From Macrobrachium rosenbergii (taxonomy: Eukaryota > Arthropoda > Malacostraca > Decapoda > Palaemonidae), in contig NC_089788.1 in the NCBI RefSeq assembly GCF_040412425.1, positions 73,263,220 to 73,327,219 of the forward strand: a stretch of DNA of 64,000 nt, in the 5' to 3' direction. Positions within the stretch are counted from its first letter, which is position 1. Each line of letters starts with the position of its first letter. A program made the position numbers and the translations under genes. This document shows positions 27,702-41,866 of this stretch, piece after piece. The notes beneath the pieces were generated by a model. The model had not been told where the DNA came from, did no database searches, and saw only the letters and a program-made list of their open reading frames with translations.

Positions 27702-30700
27702 CCATAAAAAATTAGTGCCTAATACTGTACTCTTTGATTTCAGAGGAGACAATTAGCACCAGAACTTCATAAAATACAATTTCAGTCAACTGGTTTTTCT
27801 CGAATATGAATTCTGAGCAAATACTGTAACAATCAATGAAATTCCAGACAAAGCAGTTAAAAATATGTCGACAGTGCTAAAAATTCTGCGTTCAATAACA
27901 GGTCTCTAAAAAGAACCTGAGAAGAAGTTTTATGATACTGTACTCTATGTGATATCCATGTTCAAGCATAATTCATTTGAAGGTTTATCAACAGTTAGTG
28001 GAACATGACACAGGATCCTTGAACAATCAAAATATATCTACATAACAGTATAATCATAACATGGATATAAAGTATATACAGTACCTTCTAGGCCTATGGA
28101 TCACAAAGGAGAAAGAGACAGACAAGATATACGCTGTTCTTGTTGATTAGAAACACGATTACCATTAGAATAACGCATGTGCTCTACAAATGTTTGTGGA
28201 TGTCCACTCAATGAAACAAATCCACTGATATATCATTTTCTTAACCTCTTGCATCATTAATTCAGTTAAAAAAAATAAAATTCACATAAACTCATTACCT
28301 ATAACAACCTGTATTTGTGGTCAACAAATTCCTCCAGACAATTCAGTTCCAGTAAAGAAAACCATAGTAGAAAAATAAGTCAATGCATGTGACTGGTATC
28401 CCTAGGGACTCAGTATTCAACTTATTATTTTTTGTGTAGTTTGATTAATTAATTAGCCGCAAGGAGAGTGGGCTTGGGATGTGGGACTTTGGAGTGTAAA
28501 TGGTGGGCATTGGGCATACTTGAAAAAATATGTTTCTAAAAATTAATCTGTGACACTGCAGACTCACTAGTGTATTTTACAGTAATAACTAAGTTTGCAA
28601 TTTAGGTGGAATGAACAGAGATACTGAAAACCATAATATGGCTGAATAAGCATCAGGGTTCCACGCTAGAGCTTCCTTCCGTCTGACGACAAAAGACAGA
28701 AAAGTTTATATGAGTTTGACCAGACCACTGAGCTGATTAACAGCTCTCCTAGGGCTGGCCCGAAGGATTAGACTTATTTTACGTGGCTAAGAACCAATTG
28801 GTTACCTAGCAACGGGACCTACAGCTTATTGCGGAATCCAAACCTCATTATAGCGAGAAATGAATTTCTATCACCAGAAATAAATTCCTCTAATTCTTCA
28901 TTAGCCGGCTGGAGACTCGAACTCGGGTCTAGCGAGTGCTACGTGAAAACTCTACCGACTCGCCCAACGGAGGACTAATTGAACAGGGAACATTCAGAAA
29001 ATGAATAAAGGCAGTCCTGTGATTAATGGTGTGTGATGAAACAAACAATAGATCATAACGACAATGAATCTGAAAATTATGAAATCATGGGCAAAAGGCA
29101 GTCATTTTAAGGAGAAGTAAAAATTCTGGGATAATCAATAGTGCATTCAATAGCAAACACCAGTGGATTCCAGGGTATTTGCATACCAACATGTATTAAT
29201 ATACTCGTCTAATGCCATTTTCTTTACAGGGATGGAAGTCTCTTGGTGAATTCATGGACCACAAAAGTGGCCTACTATAAGTGGCGAGTTTGTTGTTAAA
29301 CACATAATTTCTAGTACAAATCATTTCTACATATTAGTAGCTAATTTCACTTTATCCTTTGGGAAGTCATTCTAAAAACTGCGGACAGTGAATCAGCAAT
29401 TACTTTTGAGAAAGGAATCCTAACATTACTTCTGCTAAGTCCTTGCACTAAGAATATACAGAAACTACGGAAAAAAAAGCTTTACGGAAGTGATCTTTAT
29501 GTAGCATTAACACAAGCACAAAATTCTTCCCATTAAAACTGGTCTAATATTGAAGCTCATGGATTCAAGTGCCATATAGGTGAAGGAAAAGACATGCATG
29601 TGAATGTTGCACTAAATCTAACTCACAGAATAAAGCCTACTAAAAATTCTACATACAAATTACACATGCTTGTTAGTGTAATAACCAGAATTAGATACCA
29701 TAATCTCAGATGTCATCATGACTTAAACATAAAAGTATGACACATTTATGGGACAAAAGATAAATATTCAACATATGAAAAAATAACAGCTAACAAAGAT
29801 ATATGAAAGATACAAGGAACAGAATACCAATGAAAAGTTAGTCTGACCCGTAAAGCTCAACTTCATTCCTTTAGAGAAAAACAGAAGTGCATTTTATCAG
29901 AAGTAAGTCACATCATAACAAAAAAACTTTCACACCTACAAAAAGAACAGTAATACAGTATATTGCTAATTTCAAGCCTCTATTTTGTGCGCGAATGTGG
30001 TAAAAGAATCATCTCACTCAACATCTTACTGGCACCAAAATAATGGCAAATTATCCCAATATCTCATATCTCCTATTCATTTACTACCAAACCATAGAAA
30101 CTTGTAACTTTAAGATTATAAAGTAAAATAATTAACTAAAATACATCCTGTACTTCTTAATAAGATTTACCCAATTTTCAAACTGGGATCCTTACACACA
30201 AATACTCCCAGAAAGACATGTTTAATCTAACAGCATCCACAAAGTAAGGCTCTTTTACTTTTAGAGATAAAGTTAAAGATATGACACCATTAACTTATCA
30301 AAAGACGCCAGGTGCAAATTTCTACTAGATGACAATACTAATCCAAAAGCACCATCCATTACCATGCATGCACAGAAGATATTTATGATGCAGCTTATGG
30401 GTTGTTTAAATTATTCTCTTATTATAGAAAAAAAGCTAACCACCTATATTTTTTTTACCAAATAATTGTCAAGCATAACTAACTAGAACATATGAGAGAG
30501 AAAGCACAACCCAGAATAATAATTTTTAGATCAAGGCAATTCCTAAGCATAAACCATGGCACACAAAGATTATTCAGGTTCTGCATCATAAACACTACAC
30601 AGTAGTTATAATACTTAGGAAAAATACTAGTTCATCTGAGATTAGGGTGCTAATGCACAGTCAAGCGAGTACCTTGCCGACAGATACTCTTCGCAACTTT

Positions 30701-33700
30701 CGGTGTCTCGGCAGGACAAGAGGGGCCTGTAAGTTTTAGGGACAGTTATTAATTAGCAGGTCACTGGCTAGCATGTTTCATGCGAGGACAGCAGGGTATG
30801 TTCATATCAAACAGTCTTCGTAACTCTATCGACAATGTCACAAGACAAAAGTGAGGTTGTGTATCAAGTGATGCACAGTACAAGTCGTGGATCATCAACC
30901 TCACAGCAGCCAATATAATGCAATCAAAAATAATTATTTGAAGGTCATGACCTTGGTAAGTTCTCTTACAGTTTCTTCATTTTAGTAATATATTAAAATA
31001 TAATTCTTAGTTCATATCTAAAACAAATCTATATAAAAATCTTAATTAATAAAACACTAAACGACATTTAGTTGAGTTTGCACACCACAAGAATCCATTC
31101 TGTTCTTATCATCCTTATAAAGTACATCTATGACGATGATCTTCAAACAAACAAAGAAATAATATCCTTAACCAAGGAAACAAAACATTTCGTATTCAGC
31201 AATACATCTAATCTGATTATTTAAACCCATAAAAATTTACGCATCTAATCCTATTTACAAAGTTAAGAATCAGGTACATAAACACTCACTGTTTGGCTAA
31301 TATTTATAATAAAACATTATCCCCGCAGCACCAGAGAACCAACAGAAATAACCATAGCCTATTACTGTACCTATAAATAGCAAAACATTTATTGTCTTCC
31401 AGTGCCCCAGACACTACAATATTCCGTTAGCAGACAACAAACCAGAAGTAGCTCTGAGCATGTGTCCCTGAATCCATAGACTTCCAACAGTGAGTTGATG
31501 CAATTTTTGTCTCTCCCAAGGACTTGTTAATTTTACAGGAGTACTTTGTATTTTTATCCCTCATCCAGCCATTGGTTCGTTTTTCACCATTTTCTTGTTT
31601 TTCAACTTGAATTTAATGACACTGTAGTGGAAATCTTCATTACACTGCCACGCTACTAGCAGGATCTTTTTCCTTTTTTCTGGACAGTCGTCAGCAATGA
31701 TATTTTTGTTAGTGCCCTTATCATTTGTCGATTCGTCAGAGAATTTGGGTTTTTGTCAGTATTTTCAAGTGGTTTTAGGTAAATTGGGAGTGATATTCCT
31801 TTAGAGTTACTAAGTTTCTAGTTATTTACTGGTTAGCTAGCTATTTCTTTACTCTTAAGTGGTACTGACCCAATTTTCCTTATGCTATTCTAATTTATTC
31901 ATGTATATTTTTTCTCAGGTTAAGTGTTTTTGACTGTTTTCTAGGCTAAATTAACTGTGTCCTTACTCTCTGTTTTGCTTTTATTTGTCTAATTATTTTG
32001 CATTAGGAAGCAGTGTTAGAAAAACACTGATAAGTCGTGTTATCCTTAGGTAAGTCCAATACTGTGTATTATACTTTCCTTATCTTTGTTATTATTCTTG
32101 CAAATTTTTATGTCTAATTCACCTTGTTCTATCTTCACATAAACTGCTGTATATTGTGTTTACACAAATGGCACATTTTTTGTATCAAGTACTACAGTAA
32201 TCTATGTGAATTACACCTTGCAGATTCAAGAACCGTCCATTTTTGTTTACACTTTGAGTAAGGTACTTACATTTCAGTCTTACTCTAGATTTGTAAATAC
32301 AGGTATTTTCATTGTTTATGTTTATGTTTGTGTTTTATGCGCTGTAATGATAATCTGTACTGTATTGTTTTCTGTAATGTGTATTTGCTTTGAGTTGTAG
32401 TGCAATTTGCATTTTCCATTTTTTGTAAATAGTCTGGGTGACTGGTATTGTACTTGCTAACTTCTCCTTGCTACATTTTAACACTGTATTTGCCAATTTG
32501 TCCTCTGCCTTCAATGAATGATCTACTGCTTCAAAAATTGTTTTGTAACACTATGGGTCTTTTGTATTCCTGTCTACATCTTTTGCTCTGTATACATAAA
32601 CTGATCTTGCTTTGCCATTAGACAATAAAACGTATACCAGGGATTTTTGGACCAAAGCACATCTGCACAGACTATCACTAATCTTCTTTTATCTCCTAAC
32701 AAAAGACTGTAGTGTCTCGACATCTGAAGACCATGAATGTGAGTTATTTAAGAGTGATGGGTTTGTATGTAAAAAAATCTATTTTCCTTTAATTAGATTC
32801 CTCTTTAAATTTAGCCTAATAAATGAAGACACGAGTCATATAAATATTACATAAGAATTAGAAATTTCAGGGCAGTGCAATTGTGTTCATATCAATAATA
32901 TTTATAGGATCCAAAACTAAATCACATCCAACATTACCCTTCTCATAACATGTTCATAACAGTTCACTGTTACGCTCCTTTGTTCTTACAAGGTGTTTTT
33001 GTGATTATAAACTATCAAGGATTTGAAATACATGATGGCAAATCACTCGGTCTACCAAGGCTAATTTATTGATTACCCGTTACCAAAACATGGTGAAATT
33101 ACCAAAAATTCACAAATAGATTGAGATCATTCTTGCTCCCAGAAGATAACAAAGATTGTACATTAACTAAACCTCATAAAAATCCATGAAGAACAAATAA
33201 GTGAAGGTCTAATAAACATCACTACTTTGTAATAAAAGCCAGCATCGCCAAAATGGGTGCAGGACGCATTACTCACGCATATATTTCACTGTCTCTGACC
33301 CATTATCTGAAATCATTCCTGACAACTCACTGAATGCCACTACAGCTATTGTCCTCAGATTCAAATAGGGAGAAAGGTCAAAACAAAGTAAATCTATACA
33401 TTCATTAAGTTAACAAACACCTAACCAATGCACACTGCTTCCGGATCCAAAAAGAAATATTATGTACTGGCTTTGCTAATGCTTCTTTCCTAACTCTTAA
33501 ATACCATTTTCATAAGCTACTGGAAATTTTTAATCCCCTTTTGGGAATTATAATGAAGAAAATATTAATGTACTGCACTTCCACTAAAACCTTTGGGTAT
33601 TCACAGTGTTTGTACCATCATAAAGGGCAAATTACATTATCATAAACCAAAGACGTGCAATTCGGGCCACAGGAAGGTTAGCCTATCCCCATGGGAGGAC

Positions 33701-36700
33701 TTGTAAGTGGCCTGTATATTTAGTAATACAGTATTCCAAAAGCATATAGTACAAAGCTCTATCATCTACATTCAGCCTCACTGATCAGTATCCCACCGTT
33801 TGAAACTAATGCACATCCTATGCTCTGGCAGAATGCAGTAAAGAATAACAGAGGGTAACGGGAATGCACTGCTATGTGTCTAATCAAAATCTGGCACTCA
33901 ATTCTGTATTTACCATAACTGGAATACTGTATACATACCAAGAACAACAAAACCAATTCTGGAGCTACAAAAAAATACCAAAAATGACAAGTAACTCGGG
34001 AACATTTCAAGGGCAACAGACAAGATGTGCTTCTGAGTTAAGGACGTTACTGTTACTGGTATCTTAGGAAAGACCATCAAAGTTGAAAACTGTACTCTAG
34101 AACAGAAAATGTCTAGACTGTAAATGATTTTTTCTTTACGTTTAAAATGAAAATAATTGAGAATGAGACTGTGTTACTGAGACTTAAACATCTAATGTGC
34201 ATTGCTTAATACCTGTTACTTATATCTTCTGCTCTAGAAATGAATACCTATAGGAATATTTACTCAGAGAAAAAAAAAAAAATGAAGGCATAAAAAATCT
34301 ACCATAATTGGCTGATAGCACTGAGGAAAAATCAGTATTCCCATCAATTTTATAAGACTTATGAAATATTTACCTAAAAGCCACATTTGGGGATAAAGAA
34401 TAATAACAAAGATAAACTGTACATCATTTACGAAACCACATAATTCATACTGCAGTGGAATTTTATGGGCACATATTTTAGATATACCATTTATTCTATC
34501 AATGTAAAAAATCCTATGTTTCCTCTGTAACAAAAAAATTATAATACCCAAGATAGATCCCCTAAAGTAGGAGGTAGCTTATGTTTGTATACTTTTTTTT
34601 CTCCTTCCTTTCATGATTCAGTTTCATCACCACCCCTCAAAGCCTCTGAAGCTGATTTTCAGAACAATACTAAGTCTGTTGACCTTTAAAGTACCAAAGA
34701 GTTTCAGGACTACTGCACTATGGAAAGTCAAGGGAACTATCCAAAAACATCGCGTTACGAAAACAAACGCTGTAAAATATTCGTGAGACGTTAGCATTGG
34801 AACATCACAAAAAAAGGAAAAAAAAAACAAGCTTCCAGTATCAAGGACAGAGAGGTTATTTTTTGTAGTCAAATATGCAAATGAAGCCAAAATACACAAA
34901 AATGAAAAATCAAAACAAGCCGGGAGAGTGTGAGCAATGTTTTGGATAAGGTAGTGAGAGAGAACGTTTTCCAGAGAGAGAATTCTGACCTGATCCCAGT
35001 CTTCCAGGTCACGAGACGACACATAGATGAAGTCCCCGACTGGTGTTCCCTGTCGCACCAGTACAAAAATGTCAAAATATCTGCCCAGCATTGCAGTGCT
35101 ACATATTTTAAATTATAATTCACCACTATGAATACTTACATAAAAATGCAATATGGAATATGATCTGTTACCTACTGCCTGAAAAATAAATCTGAAAGTA
35201 AATAAGATGACAATGATGAATACAGTACAGTTGATGGTGTACCCGAAAAACTGAATGAAAGAGATGGTAATGATGAATGAGTTATACCTTTCCACATAAA
35301 GAGGATGACCAAAGAATGCAGTATGACTTTATGGAATCACTTAAATTAACAATACACAAGATGATCAAATCTGAAAAAAAAACTATATAACAGTCATCTA
35401 GAGCTTATTAAAAAGGTGGATTATTTGCCAAAAAGCTTTCATCTTTCAAAGTGCAAACCTCCAAAAAGCAGATAAAATAAGCAGGAAATGAAGTCACTGA
35501 CTACACTTTCGCAGTGCTAAAGGAAATATGACAATACTGGTAACTGTAGACTGCATGCTGCATTACCTACCTTGAACCAACTATCAGCCTCTCTTGCTTA
35601 CACATATACAGCCAATCGTAGTCCCCATGCTATAGTAAAGTAGCCTACTTAGATAGAATAATTTGTTGACAACGTTAAAAATTCCATGAGTTTTATGAGA
35701 TCAGTTCACGTGACACCAGAAAGAAATTATAAAAAACTATAGAACTGAAAACCTGAAGACAAATCTTGCTCAGACTAAAAAGATGAAATTCCACCAGTAC
35801 TGACCAGTCCGACTTATGTACTTGACAAAACAGCACCAATAATGTTAGACAGGTCTCTAGGAATTCTTTAGAAATATAACACTGCATGTGTCCAATATCC
35901 TACATGAATGGAAATCCTAATCAAAACAGTTTACCACATGACTGCATAAAAGAGGACTACATAAAAGGGAAACAAAGGTGGTCATCAAACAACCATGTGA
36001 GATAGTATATATATCAACTAAACAAAATAACACACTTAAGTCATTATATTTGTAAAAGTTACTTTAATGGAGGAGGTAAATGTTCATTCAGAGCATCAAG
36101 GATAGCCATCAGGAATAAGCAACAAGGAGCAGAGTAAAATTGACTGTTTTAAAACCCGTAACAACAATGATAAAATACTTCACTGAAAAATATAAACGAC
36201 TAAGAAAAGAGTACACAACTAAAATGTATAAGAGAGAGGAATCAGCAACTGACATAACAGAAAGAATGATTTTCTGGACAAAGCACTAGAAAAGTGTATT
36301 CTTTTTAAATAAAACACAGATCTAACCCCAAATTTCACTCTGAACAATTTCAGACCTGACACAGAAATAATCTCGACCAAAACTGAAGCTTTATCAAATT
36401 AAAAAATCAATCTTTAGCAACACAGCTCAGATCCTGAGCCACCTTGCTGCACTTGAAAGCACATGATAACAAGAGTTCACTTGCTTTCAGCTCATGAGAG
36501 CTCAAAAGGAGACAAGTAAACCACCACATAAAGTAAGTACATGAGAAAAGGATAAGGGTACTGAAGAGAAGTAGCATGCCACCTTCTCATGGCCAAGGGA
36601 TATGTCAATAGGGCTAGAATATCTGATTTGGTTCACTTCTGGAAGTGAATGACACACCACTACAGTAGTAAAAAAAATCGGAAATTAGCACCCATTATGG

Positions 36701-39700
36701 ATTTTAACAATTGTTAGCCTCAAAGTAAATTTTGTACAATAACTAAGAAATCCCAGGAATACAGAATGCTAACAAAAGGTCTTCAACAACAAAGATGAGG
36801 CAAGATTAAAAAACGAGAATACCTAATTAAAGCTAATGAATCACTAGCAAAACCTGTGATAAAAGCACACAGAGTATATGATCAACAACTGTGAACCTAC
36901 ACTTTCCAATCTGATAACAAAGCAAAAGAATACAGTATACAGTATGTAAAAACAAACAACACTTTGCCACTTTTAAATGTTAAACCCACTATCAACAACT
37001 ATACTAAAGAACACCTACTAGTAATGTTATGCCCTACAGTCTAACACAGAATGCACTATAAAAATAACAACTGGCCACTGTCAGAGCTTAAAAAATATAC
37101 TGTTCATACTACTTCAAAATTAATTTTCAATTTTGTGCCCCTACAGCATACCCAAAAACATCAGAGATATTGTTAGCTAACTGCATTAAACTTATATAAC
37201 TTGTCACTTTGATGTGAAAATCATAAAAGTTTACCTGCAAAAGAACTCCATAAAAAGTTATACTTTCAAAATATGTAAAGTTCTCAGTCAATATATACAT
37301 CTTTACTAATACCTTTAATCTGACAGGGTAAGAGTACTTGAGTGAATGTGTTCATGCTTACACAAAATCTTGCAAGAAAATCACAAAATCTACACTACAG
37401 ACACAAGTATAAAAACAATACAGATTTTAAATGAAACTATAGGAACCGTTTTCAATTTACTGTACACCTGCTACATAATAACCAAATGAGTGAAAATAAG
37501 ATATTATTCTGAATATGGTTATCTGCAATGTATTTCTACATTCCATGACTAAAAATGCATCATGACCTAAATTTCCTTTTCATCAGCAAAATTCCAAAAA
37601 TAAAATGCTAGGAACAACTAGTTCTACTAGATGAGGCTACACATCCATTTTGTCTTCTATAAGTTTTTAACTAAATATTTACAAGAAACATCATACACTT
37701 CACCCTCTCAAAATATACGTCTCATAGCAAATTGTGAACGTGGGACAGTTACCCATAGAAATGACATGGAAAACAATTCAGCAAGGGACAGCAATTACCA
37801 TACCTCATTTGAACGGTGAAGAGACTGAGGAGAAAAGAAGTAGTACTCTGGAAGAGATGGCACGGGCCTAAAGGAACCTTGAAGAATCCCAGAAAATCTC
37901 TCCTTGATCATAGAATGCAACTGCTGGAGGTCTCTGCAAGGCAGATGTTGCTTCAGGAGTGACAATGGAAATCTTGTGCTTGGAACTGGCTTCGGTCTGC
38001 TGGGGACCTCGTCATCAACCTGATCGGTAGCCTGCGGGAAAAGAAATTGAAAACATGCATGAGTCAGTTTCAAAACAAAATATCTGATTTCAATTACCCT
38101 CAAGACGTACAATTCCTGAATATGAATTTTTTAGTACAGTAATGCACATATTACAGTACATAATGTACAATCCTGTGAGGGTACTTTGAGGTCCAACAGT
38201 TCCTGAAGGCGGGAATGTGGTACTGGCAATCAACCTTCACATCGTTCTACCTATGGGACTTGGCCCACAACACAAGTCCTTGGACACCTGTTTTACGAAA
38301 AGAAACTCCTAATCACCCGTAAAATATGAAATATGAAAAGAATTTCTATTTACAAACAGATAAGCTTACCTTTTCCTTGCCATTTGCCTCCTCCTCCCTA
38401 CCATCTTGAGGCTTGGGGGTTGCAGTATGGGAATGATGCATTTGCTCGATGTTACTTCTTAGTCTGAAGTCTCGAAGATGCCCACATATTGTCTGAAGTG
38501 TTCGAGAATGCTTTATATCACCACCATTGCCAATATTATAAAAAGTGAATACCTAGTCAAAGTACACTATCAAGCACTAAATTCAACTGTTATCACAAAG
38601 AACATGAAGAGGTTACATACATAAGGATACAGAATTAAGGCCAAGATTACCCCATTTCTGTAAACTGGTGTCACAACAATAATGGCTATAGTCATTTAAA
38701 CACGAAAAATGATTCCATAACATTTGAATTAAACAAAGCATCACTTACAAACGCTGCAATCAGTATGGTTATATTTCATCTCTCTTCAGATGTAAATTAC
38801 AGTTAATTGAAATGTCTAAAATAGTGCAAAAAGTATCAACTTTTCCTAAGAAAATTAAATCTTTTCAACAGGAAATCATAACAATACTACAACTGTTTAA
38901 TTTACTTCAAAAATCTTCCTTGCAAACAAATATACACAAGTCACATATGTTTATCAGTTGAAAATAACTTTACCTCTATTTTCTTATCAATACAAGAACT
39001 CTAAAACAACGAGTAAACAAGCCCATTAATCATATAAATACTGTACATCCATCACAGTTCATAGTGATCACCAGCCTCACAGTCTTCTGTTCACAAAGGA
39101 AGAAGAGTACCCTCACAAACACTAGGGCCACCAGTATCCTCTACCAACCACCTCATATTTTGTATATGGGGAATGGGTCTGTATGAAAAACTGTTTACTC
39201 ATATAGGAAGGTAGTGAAATACGTGAATATCAGTCATCTGAGCATCAAACTCCCTGTTAGAAGTGGCCTTCTTAAATGACCCAAGACCACAAGTCTGGGG
39301 ACCATTGTGGACAGTAATTGAGGTGCTTATGATGACTAATAGGCTTCTTATGAAGAAATCAGAACTCCAACAAAAATCTTTCAAACCTGAAGGAAATGAG
39401 ATATTTCAATCTCCATGACAGCTTCATGGCAGTGGTTTAATGCAGCCTCCATATCCTGTTTGTGGATCATCAGTTCTTTTTGCAATGACTGAAACACACC
39501 CAACACAAAGCTTCGAAGGTGACACACTTCAACGGCTCCAACGTGAGTTCGCAGGAAACTAGAATCAACTGCAAAAATTGTTTTTTAAGATTTACCCTTA
39601 TGAAGATGAAAATGTACTAGAAAATACCACCATTATAAAAGACAAAAACCGTGGATACGTATAATCATCCAACATACCTCTTCTCAAAGTAAAAATGTAC

Positions 39701-41770
39701 ATGCACTGACTGAATGATATAGTTCTATGAATCACTTTGCTTGGTATCATTAACTTAATGTCAAAATGTTTGAAGTAAGTGATTATATGTCGTGAAACAT
39801 TCCTTCACGCCTCTTGAAAGATTTCTTACCTCCAACATCTGATTCCTCAGACCGAGGCTCTGGACTAGGGTGTTTGTTGTCATCCTGAATGCCACTCAAG
39901 GATGGTAACTCTTCATCTTTTAGCGGAACGGTGTCCTCTATAAGATCATGCTCCAGTTTAAACGTTGAATCCATGAAAATATCTTTCCCAACAACATATG
40001 ACCTCTCTTCCCTGTGAAAGGACAAATAATGAGACATTTAAAGCTTCAGTGATTAAACAGAAACAGAAAAGTAATACAAAGCTAATAACATGTGGTAATT
40101 GAAGAACCAAAATTAATCTCATTTTGTTATACTGTACCTGTTCACCAGTTGTGTAATAATGCTGTTGAGCTTGCAGTCATAGACATAGATTGGCAGAGTA
40201 ACAGCCCCACACAGAAACTTGTGGCAGGGGGAAGGAGGGACTGCACTCTGGCTCTCTTCAGTACTTGGCCCTCTTCCGACAGATTCCACTTCTGCTCCAG
40301 TATTCCTCAAGTGAAGGGGGACACAGCCATCATCATTTCTGAGGGCTTCACTGGACATACTCTTCACAGAAGGATCACTGAATCCTGGCAGCGATTTGGA
40401 AGGCATTGATACGTAGCGTCTCTTAACAGGGTCTTTGGGTGACTCAGTGACAGTCAGGTCACTGTGAGGATCCTTAGTGGGGGAGTCCACTGATCCAGTC
40501 CTACTGCGTTCAGGAGCTAAAGATCCCTGGCCAAAAGAACTACATCGTTCTCGATTGACATGAAAGGAACTTGCTCTTTCCCTCAAGACTGAATCGGAAA
40601 AAACCGGATGGGTTGGTTGAGACTGTGTTGTAACTACTGGCCCTGACCTGTATCGCATCCTAGGTGGAAGGCCATCTGTTTCCTCAGCTGCAGGACCACT
40701 TGATTTGCTATTGGTTGGAGTTGGAGGGGGAAGACTAGGTGATGTGAGGTGGGTTAACGATGATGTGCTGCTCTCAAAAGAAACCTGCTGTTCTGACATG
40801 GGCCCTCCAATTGGCTGATCAGTTGTGTTGGTTTCCGTGTCAAGATCAAGAGTGTTCTCTGAGTCAGGGATGACTTTGACAGCCAGATTCTCTCCATCAG
40901 ATAAATTGGCACGTTTGACTAACAAAGACTTTAAGTCATGGTATGAGGCTGGAATGAGTGTGATCATGAGGTGATTATGAGACACACCCTTCAGGAAGCA
41001 TCTCCACTTGGGAGGGTCACAATTGTCACCTGGAAAATGAAAAAGGAAAAATTGAGATCACTTGATAACAAACTTATCAAGAAACCCAGGTAATGTCTTC
41101 AAAATCATGCCTCAATGGTCCCACACACGAAAATTAAAGATTGTAATGACATTTTTTAAATGCAATCTACTTTTCAAAAATCTACTGAATTAAAATTTGC
41201 TTTTTTGATTAAATAAAAAGGAGAACATTTTTAAAGGAAAAGCACTAACCACACTTTTTTCCCCAAAACAACTCTCCAATTAATATGAACCTCAGTATGA
41301 TTTAGAAACTACCAGGCTCTGCATGTTGATATCCAAGTCACTCAATGCACAAGGAGAAGCAGAAATACACGACCCCAAACCAGAGACAGACTCACTAATG
41401 TAGGTGTTGGAAAAGGGCGAAGGACTAGAGGTAGGAGGGCGCTGTCTCTCCCGCAACATCTTGGGTAACGCTCGAAGATCAGCAGTGCTCAGGGGGAACT
41501 CCTGGTTATCGTGTAGTTGACTCAAGTGATCCAACAGCATTCCATACAAGATCTGATTGGCTTCGTCCGTGGTATTTTCACCACCAAACGTGACTCTCTT
41601 TACCAGGCTACTGTACAAGTCTGAAACAAGACCAGGAGATAATGTAAGGCAAAAGTTAGAAATCACAAAGTTGTCACCTCAACAAAATAAGATTTTGGTG
41701 ACCAAACATGACATTTTTCTATTACGACAGTACAAAAATTAATACCTGAGAACATAAAAATAATATCGAT

Positions 41771-41866
<96 letters not shown>

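Larger units (their letters stand above)
24760..34989 (-). other. Large Szt2 intron with several insertions
   Basis: About 10.2 kb without a supported exon (13 kb if the cassette at 34,990-35,098 is not used). It holds the foldback element at 27.2-27.7 kb, the SINE at 28.7-29.0 kb and the T-rich block at 31.4-32.6 kb. The remainder is plain AT-rich sequence. Confidence 0.7.

Noticed and set aside
28912..28965. tRNA gene
   Set aside because: A and B boxes are present but there is no complete cloverleaf, and the sequence continues into a SINE body shared with another copy.
40092..40409. 105-codon plus-strand frame opposite exon 4
   Set aside because: Shadow of the long coding exon on the minus strand.
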